Positions 37,826 through 46,922 are shown, numbered from the stretch's first letter. The stretch: 64,000 bases of DNA from Synechococcales cyanobacterium bin59.metabat.ball.084 (GCA_013297675.1 JAAFHZ010000004.1:29694-93693); one strand, 5' to 3'. Translations and numbers: made by a program. Notes: a model not told the origin generated them from the sequence alone.

Positions 37826-37853
37826 AAGCCTGTGCAATTAATTTCACAGGCTT
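37826..37853 (+). other. Inverted repeat between the DUF2330 genes
   Basis: AAGCCTGTG (37826-37834), 10-base loop, CACAGGCTT (37845-37853). A perfect 9-bp stem but with a poor T-run (CTGTTAG). It may terminate the RnfD-DUF2330 transcript or reduce expression of the second copy. Confidence 0.5.
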
Positions 37854-37892
37854 CTGTTAGATCTTAAACTCATTTTATTCATATTAATCACT

Positions 37893-39239
37893 ATGAAAAA
37901 ATCGCTCCATGTAATATTCAAACCGGTAGTCAGCTTGCTGCTGAGTTTGATTTTCAGCCTGTCGAATGTTTCTACCGCCTGGGCTTTTTGTGGCTTTTAT
38001 GTAGGCGGAGCCGATGCCAAATTATTTAATGAAGCCTCTCAGGTGATTATTGCTCATAAAGACGATAAGACTATTTTGACTATGGCTAATGACTTTCAAG
38101 GAGCCGTCAAAGACTTTGCCCTAGTGGTGCCAGTCCCTGTATCCATCAAGCGTGAACAAGTTAATATTGGCAGCACCGAAATCATTAAAAAGCTAGATAC
38201 CTTTAGTCAGCCTCGCTTAGTAGAATATAACGACCCTGATCCCTGTGAGCCACCTCGTCCCCTTTTTGAAAGCAGTAACAGATTTCCTGGCGCGATTCCG
38301 CCTCCGGCACCGACGTTGAGTAAACCTAGAGGTGGTTTAGGGGTAACGATCGAAGACCAATTTAAAGTTAAAGAATACCAAATCTTAATCTTGAGCGCCA
38401 AAGAATCCGATGGCCTAGAAACTTGGCTAAGAATTAACGGCTATCAGATTCCCAAAGGAGCCAGCGAAGTTCTGAAACCATACATTCGCCAAAAAATGAA
38501 GTTCTTTGTGGCCAAAATTGACCTGAAAGAATTCAAAAAAACTGGTTTAACTGCTTTACGTCCACTTCAAATTGCCTACCAATCGTCCAAGTTTATGCTG
38601 CCCATTCGGTTGGGAATGCTCAATGCCAAAGGTGATCAAGATCTTGTCGCCTATATTTTGTCACCCAAAGGCCAAGTAGAAGTTGCCAACTACCGCACAG
38701 TCAAAGTCCCCACCGGTCAAGAGATCCCCGAGTTTGTGAAAGAAGACTTTGGCAAGTTTTATAAAACTACTTTTCAGCGCTCCTATGAAAAAGAAAACAA
38801 AAAAGTGGCATTTTTGGAATACGCCTGGGACGTAAGCAACTGTGACCCCTGCTCTACCACTCCGCCAGACAGCGACGAACTCAAAAAAGCCGGGGTATTT
38901 TGGCAAGAGGGCAGCGACCGAACATTTATTACCCGCTTACATGTGCGCTACTCCCGCAGCAAATTTGCCGAAGACTTAGTTTTTCAAGAAACCAGCAACC
39001 AAGATAACTTCCAAGGTCGCTATGTCATGACTCACCCTTTCAGGGGAACTATGACTTGCTCTGCTGCCAATCAATATCGTCAGCAGGTCAGTAAACGCCA
39101 AGAAAAAGAGGTACAAAATCTCAGTCAGCTCACTGGCTGGCCGGTCGCTGATCTGCGCAAGCGAGTAAAGCCATTGATTGCTGCTAACCCCATCAAAAAA
39201 GTTGATGACCAACCTTTTTGGCCTTGGGCAAAGCCTTAG
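37893..39239 (+). CDS. DUF2330 family exported protein (second copy)
   Basis: A 448-residue tandem paralogue of the previous gene, with its own signal peptide (cleavage after STAWA, before FCGFYVGG). The two mature proteins are highly similar along their whole length, except for a variable proline/serine-rich insert near residues 125-150 and a shorter loop after CSTTPP. The Cys motifs DPCEP and NCDPCS are kept. The high similarity indicates a fairly recent duplication or ongoing gene conversion. It stands 177 bases after the first copy behind a hairpin. Confidence 0.8.
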   Translation: MKKSLHVIFKPVVSLLLSLIFSLSNVSTAWAFCGFYVGGADAKLFNEASQVIIAHKDDKTILTMANDFQGAVKDFALVVPVPVSIKREQVNIGSTEIIKKLDTFSQPRLVEYNDPDPCEPPRPLFESSNRFPGAIPPPAPTLSKPRGGLGVTIEDQFKVKEYQILILSAKESDGLETWLRINGYQIPKGASEVLKPYIRQKMKFFVAKIDLKEFKKTGLTALRPLQIAYQSSKFMLPIRLGMLNAKGDQDLVAYILSPKGQVEVANYRTVKVPTGQEIPEFVKEDFGKFYKTTFQRSYEKENKKVAFLEYAWDVSNCDPCSTTPPDSDELKKAGVFWQEGSDRTFITRLHVRYSRSKFAEDLVFQETSNQDNFQGRYVMTHPFRGTMTCSAANQYRQQVSKRQEKEVQNLSQLTGWPVADLRKRVKPLIAANPIKKVDDQPFWPWAKP

Positions 39240-39321
39240 CGCACATTTTTGAATTCTGACACTCTCTGAGCCGTGGCTGCAACCGCCTAGAGTAAATCGC
39301 CAATGAGCATGGCTCACCAGA

Positions 39322-39327
39322 TATAAT
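39322..39327 (+). promoter_or_regulatory. Candidate -10 box upstream of cassette B
   Basis: TATAAT about 28 bases before the ATPase start codon. No good -35 element at the usual distance, so assignment is tentative. Confidence 0.35.
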
Positions 39328-39355
39328 AAGGTATCGACTTGCTCTTGGCATCCTT

Positions 39356-40672
39356 ATGAAAGCTTCTGAACACCCTGCCATTATTAAGTTTCAACGTGCC
39401 CTGCGCAACCTCTCACTCGATCCATTGATCACCGATCGAGATGTTGAGTTGTTTGGAGTAGAGTATGGTGGTGCAACTTTAGCTAAATTAGATAGCCTGA
39501 TTCGGGATAGTGATGCTCACGATAGCAAAATTATGTTTACCGGCCATACTGGTTGTGGCAAATCTACATTATTGGCCGCGTTGGCAAGGCAGCTTGAGGA
39601 TGATTACTTTGTAACTCGCTTTTCGATCGCCGAAACTTCTGATCGATCGGGGGTGAATCATGTAGAAATTTTGTTTGCAACCGGGTTAAATTTACTGCGT
39701 TCGGCAAGTTTAGCCGGTATCATAATTCCTGCGGCAACCCAAAAATCTTTGGCTACCTGGTTTGCACGCTATACCAAAACAGAAAGTGATGCCAAGGCTA
39801 TTAAGGGAGAAGTCGGGTTCGACTTTTGGAAATTGTTGGTGTTGAAGGTGCAGGCTGAGCGAACCATCAGAGAAGATATTCGCCAAGAGTTTGAACCAAA
39901 TATTAAAGATTTGGTAGCGAAACTCAATGAAATTGCGGCAACTATTCAAGTCGCTTCTAAGCGGAAGTCAGTAATAATTATTGATGATTTAGATAAATTA
40001 GATATGCCCGTGGCTAGGAAGATTTTTCAAGATAATATTAAATCTTTGTTTATGCCACATTTTGCAATCATCTATACTCTGCCGATCGCGGCGATGAGAG
40101 ATACTCAAATACGTAGTGTTTTGGGTACTGAAACTGATGATAGTATTGTAGAGTTAGCCGTTAGTAAAATTTATGCCAAGGGCGATCGCATCAAAGGTAT
40201 TGATAAATATCAAACAGCAGTAGTAGAGAAGCTGGCAGATATGCTGCGCAAGCGCTTAACCGATGAGATAATCGAAATTGATCAAATAATGGAGTCAGCA
40301 GTAGTTAACGAAATCGCTCTGGCTAGTGGTGGTGTTTTGAGGGAGTTAGTCAGAATAACTATTCGTTGTTGCCGAATATGCCTCACTCAGATTCGGCAAG
40401 ATTTAACCAATGCTGATTATAAAATTACAATGGCTGTTTTGGCAGAAGCTTGTAAAGAGCTAAGATTAGAATTTGAAAGACCACTGGGGCGATCAGACTA
40501 CGATACATTGCAGCAAATTGATAAGAATTTTTTGCCAGAAGATGCACAGCAGCAAGAGTTTTTAACACTATTGCATGGTTTGTATGTTTTGGAATATTGC
40601 AATGACGAAATTTGGTATGATTTACACCCAATCGTAATCGATTTACTTCGTCGAAAGAAGATGATCAACTAA
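39356..40672 (+). CDS. ORC/Cdc6-like P-loop ATPase (cassette B)
   Basis: A 438-residue ATPase with Walker A GHTGCGKST at about residues 63-71 and Walker B VIIIDDLDKL at about 205-214. SGGVLRELVRI at about 324 may hold the sensor-2 arginine, and a winged-helix-like C-terminus contains LYVLEYCNDEIWYDLHP. It shares architecture with the ATPase of cassette A at 32343 but sequence identity is low outside these motifs. A strong Shine-Dalgarno sequence (AGGAGG at 40672-40677) overlapping its stop serves the next gene, so the two are coupled. Likely an ATP-driven switch acting with its TPR partner; the process is unknown. Confidence 0.78.
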   Translation: MKASEHPAIIKFQRALRNLSLDPLITDRDVELFGVEYGGATLAKLDSLIRDSDAHDSKIMFTGHTGCGKSTLLAALARQLEDDYFVTRFSIAETSDRSGVNHVEILFATGLNLLRSASLAGIIIPAATQKSLATWFARYTKTESDAKAIKGEVGFDFWKLLVLKVQAERTIREDIRQEFEPNIKDLVAKLNEIAATIQVASKRKSVIIIDDLDKLDMPVARKIFQDNIKSLFMPHFAIIYTLPIAAMRDTQIRSVLGTETDDSIVELAVSKIYAKGDRIKGIDKYQTAVVEKLADMLRKRLTDEIIEIDQIMESAVVNEIALASGGVLRELVRITIRCCRICLTQIRQDLTNADYKITMAVLAEACKELRLEFERPLGRSDYDTLQQIDKNFLPEDAQQQEFLTLLHGLYVLEYCNDEIWYDLHPIVIDLLRRKKMIN

Positions 40673-40682
40673 GGAGGGGTAC

Positions 40683-42377
40683 ATGGCAGATACATTGACT
40701 GAAATTGATCCGGCAAATCAAAATGCCTATGATGGCTTAGTGGTTTCTATTGAGTCACTTCAGGGCAAAATGGGAATTATTTTTGCTATTTGTGATAGTC
40801 CTGACCTGCAACTAGAAATTATTTATCGTTATGAACAGGAATTATCTCCCCAAATTCGACCATACCGCCTTGAAATTCCACCAAGTGAACCAAATATTCG
40901 GTTGATGATCAGTCGTTTGATTGCTGGTGAAGAATACTTGCAACAAGGTGGAGCAGCAGTAGTTAGCATAACAGGCTCAGAAAAAATTTCTTCATTTAGA
41001 TCAGCTACATCTTTTGATGATGATCAGCGCTCAAATTTACAAAAATGGTTTGGCTATTTGCAATGGACTAGAGAAGCTTTTCGTGAATTTCGTTTCCCCC
41101 TGATTCTATGGGTAAACAACTATGCAGTTAAAAACTTGATGCGTCAAGCTCCAGATTTTTGGAGTTGGCGACAGGATGTTTTTGAGTTCAAACGTCTTCC
41201 AGTAAATGATTTAGCAACTGTTTTTTCTACACAATTGAACGGTAGAAGTAATAAATCATCGACTTCAACTATCCCGATAATTGAATTACTAGAAACCATC
41301 GGTTTTTTAGAAGAAGATCCTAGCAATCCATTACTTGGATCTATGTATTTGCGGGCTGGTCAAGCTTTCTATCAACAGGCAATGAATAATCTTACTGTTG
41401 ATTACTTGGTAAATATTGAGTCATCAAAAGACTATTTTAGACGTGGCATTAATAGCCTGAAATTCAGCAGATCTATTGAATTGGCAAATGCTTATTGCGA
41501 TTTAGCAGCGGTGCATGTTTCACAGTACGAGTATACTATAGCTCAAGATTTATATGAGCAAGCATTGAAAGAATATCAAGAAAATTCAGATAGTCAGGGA
41601 GAAGCAAATACCTTACAAGAGATTGGTAATGTTCAAAAAAAACTATACAAAAACACAGAAGCCTTAAATAACTATCTATCTGCTATCGAAATATATTATC
41701 GGTTAGGCGATCGGCTGGGAGCGGCGAATACGCTTCAGGCGATCGGGGATGTGTTGCAGTTCAAAGACCAAAGAGATGAAGCCTTAGAAAAATATAGCCA
41801 AGCCTTAAAAATGTATGAGGAAGTGGGCGCTCGGCTAGGAGCGGCAAATACGCTGAAGGCGATCGGGGATGTGTTGCAGTTCAAAGACCAAAGAGATGAA
41901 GCCTTAGAAAAATATAGCCAAGCCTTAAAAATGTATGAGGAAGTGGGCGCTCGGCTGGGAGCGGCGAATACGCTGAAAGCGATCGGGGATGTGTTGCAGT
42001 TCAAAGACCAAAGAGATGAAGCCTTAGAAAAATATAGCCAAGCCTTAAAAATGTATGAGGAAGTGGGCGCTCGGCTGGGAGCGGCGAATACGCTGAAGGC
42101 TGTTGGTCATATTTATTTTTATCAAGATCAATTTGTTCCAGCGATGACACAATACCAACAAGCCCTTGAGCTTTTTACTGTCATTCAAGATCGCTATAGT
42201 ACAGGAGCTACTTGGATTTATATTGCCCGCACCCAAGCTAAACAGCAAAATATTCCCAAGGCCAAGCAAGCTTATCAACAAGCCCAACAACTATTCCAAG
42301 AAATCAATCTACCCGAATTTATAGCTATGTGTGAACAAGAAATAGCAGAATTAGATAGCGCTAAAACCAAGAGATAA
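40683..42377 (+). CDS. TPR-repeat partner protein of the cassette B ATPase
   Basis: A 564-residue protein. Residues 1 to about 175 resemble a P-loop-type domain without Walker A, ending LILWVNNYAVKNLMRQAPDF-WSW, the motif shared with the cassette A partner. From about residue 215 to the end there are TPR repeats of 40 residues (consensus A-x-T-L-x-A-IGD). Three consecutive repeats (about 353-472) are almost identical in both protein and DNA, the rest are diverged. TPRs make this a protein-interaction scaffold, perhaps the sensor or target-binding arm for the ATPase. Repeat number may differ among strains. Confidence 0.75.
   Translation: MADTLTEIDPANQNAYDGLVVSIESLQGKMGIIFAICDSPDLQLEIIYRYEQELSPQIRPYRLEIPPSEPNIRLMISRLIAGEEYLQQGGAAVVSITGSEKISSFRSATSFDDDQRSNLQKWFGYLQWTREAFREFRFPLILWVNNYAVKNLMRQAPDFWSWRQDVFEFKRLPVNDLATVFSTQLNGRSNKSSTSTIPIIELLETIGFLEEDPSNPLLGSMYLRAGQAFYQQAMNNLTVDYLVNIESSKDYFRRGINSLKFSRSIELANAYCDLAAVHVSQYEYTIAQDLYEQALKEYQENSDSQGEANTLQEIGNVQKKLYKNTEALNNYLSAIEIYYRLGDRLGAANTLQAIGDVLQFKDQRDEALEKYSQALKMYEEVGARLGAANTLKAIGDVLQFKDQRDEALEKYSQALKMYEEVGARLGAANTLKAIGDVLQFKDQRDEALEKYSQALKMYEEVGARLGAANTLKAVGHIYFYQDQFVPAMTQYQQALELFTVIQDRYSTGATWIYIARTQAKQQNIPKAKQAYQQAQQLFQEINLPEFIAMCEQEIAELDSAKTKR
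41741..42100 (+). repeat. Three tandem 120-bp repeats inside the TPR gene
   Basis: Units 41741-41860, 41861-41980 and 41981-42100 each start GATCGGGGATGTGTTGCAGT and differ from one another at only about two or three bases in the last 30 positions. The similarity begins slightly earlier, near 41708. Each unit encodes one 40-residue TPR, so copy number can change without a frameshift. Confidence 0.95.
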
Positions 42378-42444
42378 AAGCCCTAAGCTGGTAAACCACC
42401 GCCGAGAGTGTCAGAATGGAAGCATTGCGATTTTTTCAGAACTT

Positions 42445-42948
42445 ATGTCCAGCGTTTCACCTTGTCCCGTCCCCAAAGAACAACAGCCCATCAACGAATA
42501 CCAGGATCTGCAATCATCTTGGTTTTTTAGCTGGGGAAAACTCGATCGATCGGCCTACGGTTACAAGCTATTCAGAATTTGGCTGTTTGGCTTGATCATT
42601 ACCATGCCGATCGCTAACGTCAGCTTTGACTGGCAGCGCCAATCTCTTTACTTTGCTCTCGCGGGCATGGGTAGCGCCCTGTTCTTTGTGGCTCTCACCG
42701 CTGCCTACTTATACAGCGGCTGGTCACATGTAGAACGCCGCCTCCGCTCCGAAAGCGTCGTCTACGAAGAATCTGGCTGGTACGATGGTCAAACCTGGAC
42801 AAAAACCGCCGAAATTTTAGCCCGCGATCGACTCCTGGCTATCCATGAAGTAACGCCCGTGATCCGACGCATTAAGCTTACCTTTTTAGCTTTACTAGGC
42901 ACTATCTCGATCGGCAGTCTCATTTGGCAAATAGGTAACTTGATATGA
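42445..42948 (+). CDS. ycf36: Ycf36 / DUF1230 family membrane protein
   Basis: A 167-residue protein of the DUF1230 (Ycf36/CGLD27) family, found in cyanobacteria and plastids. The N-terminus CPVPKEQQPINEYQDLQSSW followed by FFSWGKLDR is diagnostic. Two hydrophobic segments lie near residues 48-92 and a third near the C-terminus. Function is not settled. The stop overlaps the next start in an ATGA arrangement, so the small membrane protein that follows is translationally coupled. Confidence 0.85.
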   Translation: MSSVSPCPVPKEQQPINEYQDLQSSWFFSWGKLDRSAYGYKLFRIWLFGLIITMPIANVSFDWQRQSLYFALAGMGSALFFVALTAAYLYSGWSHVERRLRSESVVYEESGWYDGQTWTKTAEILARDRLLAIHEVTPVIRRIKLTFLALLGTISIGSLIWQIGNLI

Positions 42949-43187
42949 ACAGCAGCGCACCAGATTTATGGCAGTCCAAACCCTGGTGGTGTCAGCCCTG
43001 GACAATTATTTTGACCGGAGTACTGCTCATTGCTGGCAGTTGGTTAGCTCTCCGTACCTGGTGGATCACCATCCCCTTAAGTATATTGGTCAGTATTTGG
43101 TGGCTGTATTTTTTGGTCATAGTGCCCCAAATGTTGCGGCAGATGGCTGCAGATCAAGCTAATCAAAGATCTTCCAAAACAACTTAA
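42945..43187 (+). CDS. Small two-helix membrane protein (DUF6737-like)
   Basis: An 80-residue protein with two adjacent hydrophobic segments (about 21-36 and 43-63), Trp-rich (WQSKPWWCQPW near the start). It is coupled to ycf36 by a four-base overlap. I associate it with DUF6737, which often follows Ycf36-type genes in cyanobacteria; function unknown. Confidence 0.65.
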   Translation: MNSSAPDLWQSKPWWCQPWTIILTGVLLIAGSWLALRTWWITIPLSILVSIWWLYFLVIVPQMLRQMAADQANQRSSKTT

Positions 43188-43262
43188 TCTGCCAATTTAT
43201 TCGGCAGCCTGAGTGGTGGGGTAAACTACACAGGTGCATTTCTTAACATAGACAGTAAATTC

Positions 43263-44573
43263 ATGGGTGAAAATAGCCAGTTAGTACTTGCCGGGGTACT
43301 ACTCAGTCTGATTGTGATCCACTTAGCTAGCAAAGTGGGCGGCGAAATTTGCGTGCGACTCAATTTGCCTCCGGTGCTAGGCGAACTGTTAGGAGGCGTG
43401 ATCGTAGGAGTTTCGGCTCTGCGATTAATTATTTTTCCTGGCGGTGAACTCGATGCCAATGCTTCCTTAATTATCAATTTATTGCAAAACACCGCCGGAC
43501 TGCCGCCCGCCGCAGCCAATAGCGTATTTGAGCAACAGTCTGAAGCTATTTCAGTGCTATCAGAAATCGGCGTGATTATTTTGCTCTTTGAAATTGGCCT
43601 TGAGTCTAGCCTGACTGAACTGCTCAAAGTTGGCACCCAAGCTGCTCTAGTTGCCGTAGTCGGCGTAGCTGCGCCTTTTGCCGGTGGTGTCTTGGGGATG
43701 ATTTATATCTTCCATGCGCCTCCGATCGCCGCCATTTTTGCGGCTGCTGCCCTGACCGCTACTAGCATTGGCATCACTGCCAAGGTACTTTCCCAAATTG
43801 GTCGGATCAACACCCCAGAAGGTCAAATTATTATTGGGGCGGCGATCTTAGATGACATTTTGGGTCTCATTGTTCTAGCCGTAGTATCTGGCCTGGGTCA
43901 AACTGGCAAAGTTGATGTGGGTGGTATTTTTTATCTGATCATCACCGCCAGCACCTTCTTGGTTGGTTCTATTTTCATTGGGCGGGCATTAACTCCTTTG
44001 TTGGCTACAATAGTAGATACCCTGCAAACCAGGGGACAGTTAATTGTGGTGTCGTTGATTTTTGCCTTTAGCTTGGCTTATATAGCCACTGCTATTCATT
44101 TGGAAGGTATTTTAGGATCTTTTGCTGCTGGCCTAGTGCTGGCAGAAACCGAAAAGCGAGAAGGGATTGTGACTGACCTCACCCCTTTGGCTGATGCTGT
44201 CGTGCCAATATTTTTTGTGGTGGTGGGCGCACGCACTGACTTATCGGTGTTAAACCCGATCGATCCAGTTAATAGAGAAGGATTGCTAATCGCGCTCTTT
44301 TTAGTAGTGGTGGCAGTGCTAGGTAAAGTAATTACTGGCCTGGTGGTGTTTGGCAAGCCCGGTATCAATCGGCTGGCGATCGGGGTGGGGATGATTCCCC
44401 GAGGTGAAGTAGGGCTGATTTTTGTCAGCGTGGGTGCTACCAGCGGCATTTTACCGCCTGCCACCCAAGCTGGAGTGGTGGTTATGGTGATATTTACCAC
44501 ATTCCTGGCCCCTCCACTGCTGCGTTTGGTGTTTAAAGATCCTCCTTTGGTTGCCCAAAAATCATCAGATTGA
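43263..44573 (+). CDS. Cation:proton antiporter (CPA2/KefB-like)
   Basis: A 436-residue transporter with about twelve hydrophobic segments, resembling the monovalent cation:proton antiporter-2 family. Seen are LPPVLGELLGGVIVG in the first part, the central GAAILDDILGLIVLAV with the ion-binding Asp pair, and RGEVGLIFVSVGA near the end. There is no C-terminal nucleotide-binding (TrkA-N) domain. It would exchange Na+ or K+ for H+ across the plasma or thylakoid membrane. Single-gene unit. Confidence 0.87.
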   Translation: MGENSQLVLAGVLLSLIVIHLASKVGGEICVRLNLPPVLGELLGGVIVGVSALRLIIFPGGELDANASLIINLLQNTAGLPPAAANSVFEQQSEAISVLSEIGVIILLFEIGLESSLTELLKVGTQAALVAVVGVAAPFAGGVLGMIYIFHAPPIAAIFAAAALTATSIGITAKVLSQIGRINTPEGQIIIGAAILDDILGLIVLAVVSGLGQTGKVDVGGIFYLIITASTFLVGSIFIGRALTPLLATIVDTLQTRGQLIVVSLIFAFSLAYIATAIHLEGILGSFAAGLVLAETEKREGIVTDLTPLADAVVPIFFVVVGARTDLSVLNPIDPVNREGLLIALFLVVVAVLGKVITGLVVFGKPGINRLAIGVGMIPRGEVGLIFVSVGATSGILPPATQAGVVVMVIFTTFLAPPLLRLVFKDPPLVAQKSSD

Positions 44574-44916
44574 CCAATGTTGAGGCAAGCAGGCAACTGG
44601 CCTAATTTGGTTAATTATGCCAGACAAATTGGGTATTCTACAGTAGGGCTTAGGGCAGATAAGCTTCTGTGTGCAAGCATCTAGGGATTTATTCCGTCGA
44701 GATATTAGCTCCTCAGCCAAATATCCAGATCTGGTTACAAAATGACATATATGGTCATCATCCATGTTATGTTTACCCACACGGATTAGATGGAACCCAC
44801 TTGCTTGACTTAATCTCGAAACAACCGTAGCCAAATAAACATCATTAGTTTTAGTAACAAATACGGTACTCGCTCAACAGTGAGATCGTGAGTAGTAATT
44901 TTGAGGGTTTTATCTC
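44574..44916. other. Intergenic region without a recognised element
   Basis: 343 bases between the antiporter and the AMIN-domain gene. A minus-strand open frame at 44565-44834 shows no recognisable motif and overlaps the antiporter end. No hairpin terminator is clear. It should hold the promoter of the downstream AMIN genes. Confidence 0.45.
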
Positions 44917-45324
44917 GTGAGATTGTCTTCCATAGCTTTAGCCTTTTGTGCACTACTGGCGGTCGTCCCCCCAGCTAGTGCTGGTCAGTTGACTAACTGG
45001 CAAATGTCTGGGGATGGTAAAAAACTGTCCTTTAAAACCGATGGTGGCGTGCAACCCAGAGCGACTTTATTGTTTTCGCCCACCCGCTTAGTGATAGACC
45101 TACCCGGCACTGTTTTTCCTCGCCCAACCGTCACCCAAACTCTATCAGGATATTACAACACCCTGCGAGTTGGCCAGTTTGACCCTAGCACCACCAGATT
45201 GGTGCTAGAGGTACGGGCGGGATACACTTTAAATCCGAAGCAAATTAGCTTCACTGGTTACAATCCGATCGATTGGTTAGTAGATTTGCCCAACCCTATA
45301 GCGGGCAACATTCCATCGAGCTAG
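44917..45324 (+). CDS. AMIN-domain periplasmic protein
   Basis: A 135-residue exported protein: signal peptide with cleavage after PPASA, then a single AMIN domain (LSFKTDGGVQPRATLLFSPT, RLVIDLPGTVF, LRVGQFDPSTTRLVLEV). AMIN domains target proteins to septal peptidoglycan or polymer. It has no catalytic domain. It starts with GTG and lies 41 bases before the AmiC-type amidase that has the same kind of domain, so it may be a tandem-duplicated targeting module. Confidence 0.82.
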   Translation: MRLSSIALAFCALLAVVPPASAGQLTNWQMSGDGKKLSFKTDGGVQPRATLLFSPTRLVIDLPGTVFPRPTVTQTLSGYYNTLRVGQFDPSTTRLVLEVRAGYTLNPKQISFTGYNPIDWLVDLPNPIAGNIPSS

Positions 45325-45365
45325 TTTTGTATCTGTAGATGATCGTTTAGGAGGAGTAAAAAACC

Positions 45366-46922
45366 GTGAAATTAACATGGCTATTGGTTAGTTCGTTTGG
45401 AGCAATGTTGGCTGCACTGCCTGCCAGTGCATCAGAAATCGTCTCTTGGCAGTTCAACAGAGACAGTGCCCAGCTAGACTTCAGCACCGATAGTCGTGTG
45501 CAGCCAGAAGCGCAAATGCTTGCAAATCCTGGCAAATTGGTGATTTTACTTCCAGAAACCAATTTTAATCAGCCAACTTTTCGTCAGCCCAGCAGTCGAG
45601 GAGTCAGGGAGTTTCGGGTGGGCTATGACCCCGAGACTCGTACTACCAGCTTGGTGTTTGAACTAGAACCCAGCTATGCGATCGACCCAGAAAAAGTATT
45701 GGTCAAGGCGAACAGTACTAATCGTTGGGTTGTCAAATTACCAGAGCCACAAATTTTGCGTGGTGGGGTTGCAGCGATCGGAGCCATCCCAGTTTTAAGT
45801 GAAGATGGTAAAGTCATTACCGCCGAACCCAAAGTGACTAGCACAGTGGTAGCCGGAGTTAGTACTAGTACTAGCGCTACGATCAGTAATCCGGCGATCA
45901 CCAATTCTCCCCTTAGTACCAGTAGCTCCAACGATGTCCCCGTCAATCCGGCGAATGTGCCATTTACTTTGGCTGCTGGCAATCCAGTGGTGGTCAGTGC
46001 AGTTGAGCTAGATAAGCAATACAACCGGGTAATTGTGCGCGGCAGTCGCCAAATGACCTTCAGAGGCGGTTGGGATTCTAGCACGGCCAGCTATCGCATT
46101 AATATCGAAAATGCCCGACTAGCTGGTGATCTACGACTACCCAGCGGTGCACCAGTAGATTTACGAGTTTCTCAAGGTGGCACCTTTGTACAGATTGAAT
46201 TGCGCCGCTACGATCGGTATCAAGTTGGCCCAGTAGCTCAGTATTACGGTGGCCAAATTTTAAGCCTGCCCTATGGCAGTGCTCCCCGCACCGTTGTTGC
46301 CAAAAGCACACCAACGACCACTGTTCGTTCAACCACAACCGCACAAATTCCAGTCAGCCGTCCCAACGGTAAGGTTTTAGTCATGATCGATCCTGGTCAC
46401 GGGGGGCGAGATCCGGGCGCGATCGGTTTAGGTGGATTGCAAGAGGTGGATGTGATCTTGCCGATCGCCAAAAGACTGGCCAGCATTTTAGAGAGCAAAG
46501 GGATTGCCACCAAACTTACTCGGGATGGTGATTATTTTGTAGGCCTAGATGAACGAGTTGCTTTGTCCAACCGCTACGATGCCACCATTTTTGTGAGCAT
46601 CCATGCCAACTCGATCGATGGTCGGCCAGATGTCAATGGTTTAGAGACTTACTACTATGGCTCCGAAGGCAGCAAACTAGCCGAGACGGTACACCGAAAT
46701 GTACTGAGTACAGTTACAGCTAAGGGATTTTACTTAGGCGATCGAAACACCCGATCGGCCAGGTTTTTGGTCTTGCGTAAATCGCGAGTGCCTGCAATTT
46801 TGGTAGAAACCGGCTACCTGACCAACGAAGCCGAAGTAGCGCGGTTGCGTCGAGACGACTACCGGGCAGTGCAAGCCGAAGGAATCGCTAGGGGTGTCAT
46901 AGAATATTTATCAAGATATTAG
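45366..46922 (+). CDS. amiC: N-acetylmuramoyl-L-alanine amidase with AMIN domains
   Basis: A 518-residue periplasmic amidase that removes stem peptides from peptidoglycan during septum splitting or cell-cell communication. Signal peptide to about residue 22 (LPASA-SE), an AMIN domain at about 25-125, a Ser/Thr-rich linker, a second AMIN-like domain at about 205-305, another Ser/Thr linker and an Amidase_3 domain from about 335. Zinc ligands are His in MIDPGHGG, Glu in LQEVDVIL and His in VSIHANS; the catalytic Glu is in ILVETGYLTN. GTG start behind AGGAGG. In filamentous cyanobacteria such enzymes drill nanopores in septa. Confidence 0.92.
   Translation: MKLTWLLVSSFGAMLAALPASASEIVSWQFNRDSAQLDFSTDSRVQPEAQMLANPGKLVILLPETNFNQPTFRQPSSRGVREFRVGYDPETRTTSLVFELEPSYAIDPEKVLVKANSTNRWVVKLPEPQILRGGVAAIGAIPVLSEDGKVITAEPKVTSTVVAGVSTSTSATISNPAITNSPLSTSSSNDVPVNPANVPFTLAAGNPVVVSAVELDKQYNRVIVRGSRQMTFRGGWDSSTASYRINIENARLAGDLRLPSGAPVDLRVSQGGTFVQIELRRYDRYQVGPVAQYYGGQILSLPYGSAPRTVVAKSTPTTTVRSTTTAQIPVSRPNGKVLVMIDPGHGGRDPGAIGLGGLQEVDVILPIAKRLASILESKGIATKLTRDGDYFVGLDERVALSNRYDATIFVSIHANSIDGRPDVNGLETYYYGSEGSKLAETVHRNVLSTVTAKGFYLGDRNTRSARFLVLRKSRVPAILVETGYLTNEAEVARLRRDDYRAVQAEGIARGVIEYLSRY

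Noticed and set aside
41735..42004. Minus-strand open frame with repeated protein sequence inside the TPR gene
   Set aside because: It is the reverse shadow of the three 120-bp repeats; the plus-strand TPR reading explains it.
44565..44834. Minus-strand open frame of 89 residues after the antiporter gene
   Set aside because: It overlaps the antiporter end, shows no recognisable motif and lacks supporting signals; possibly a remnant but unsupported.
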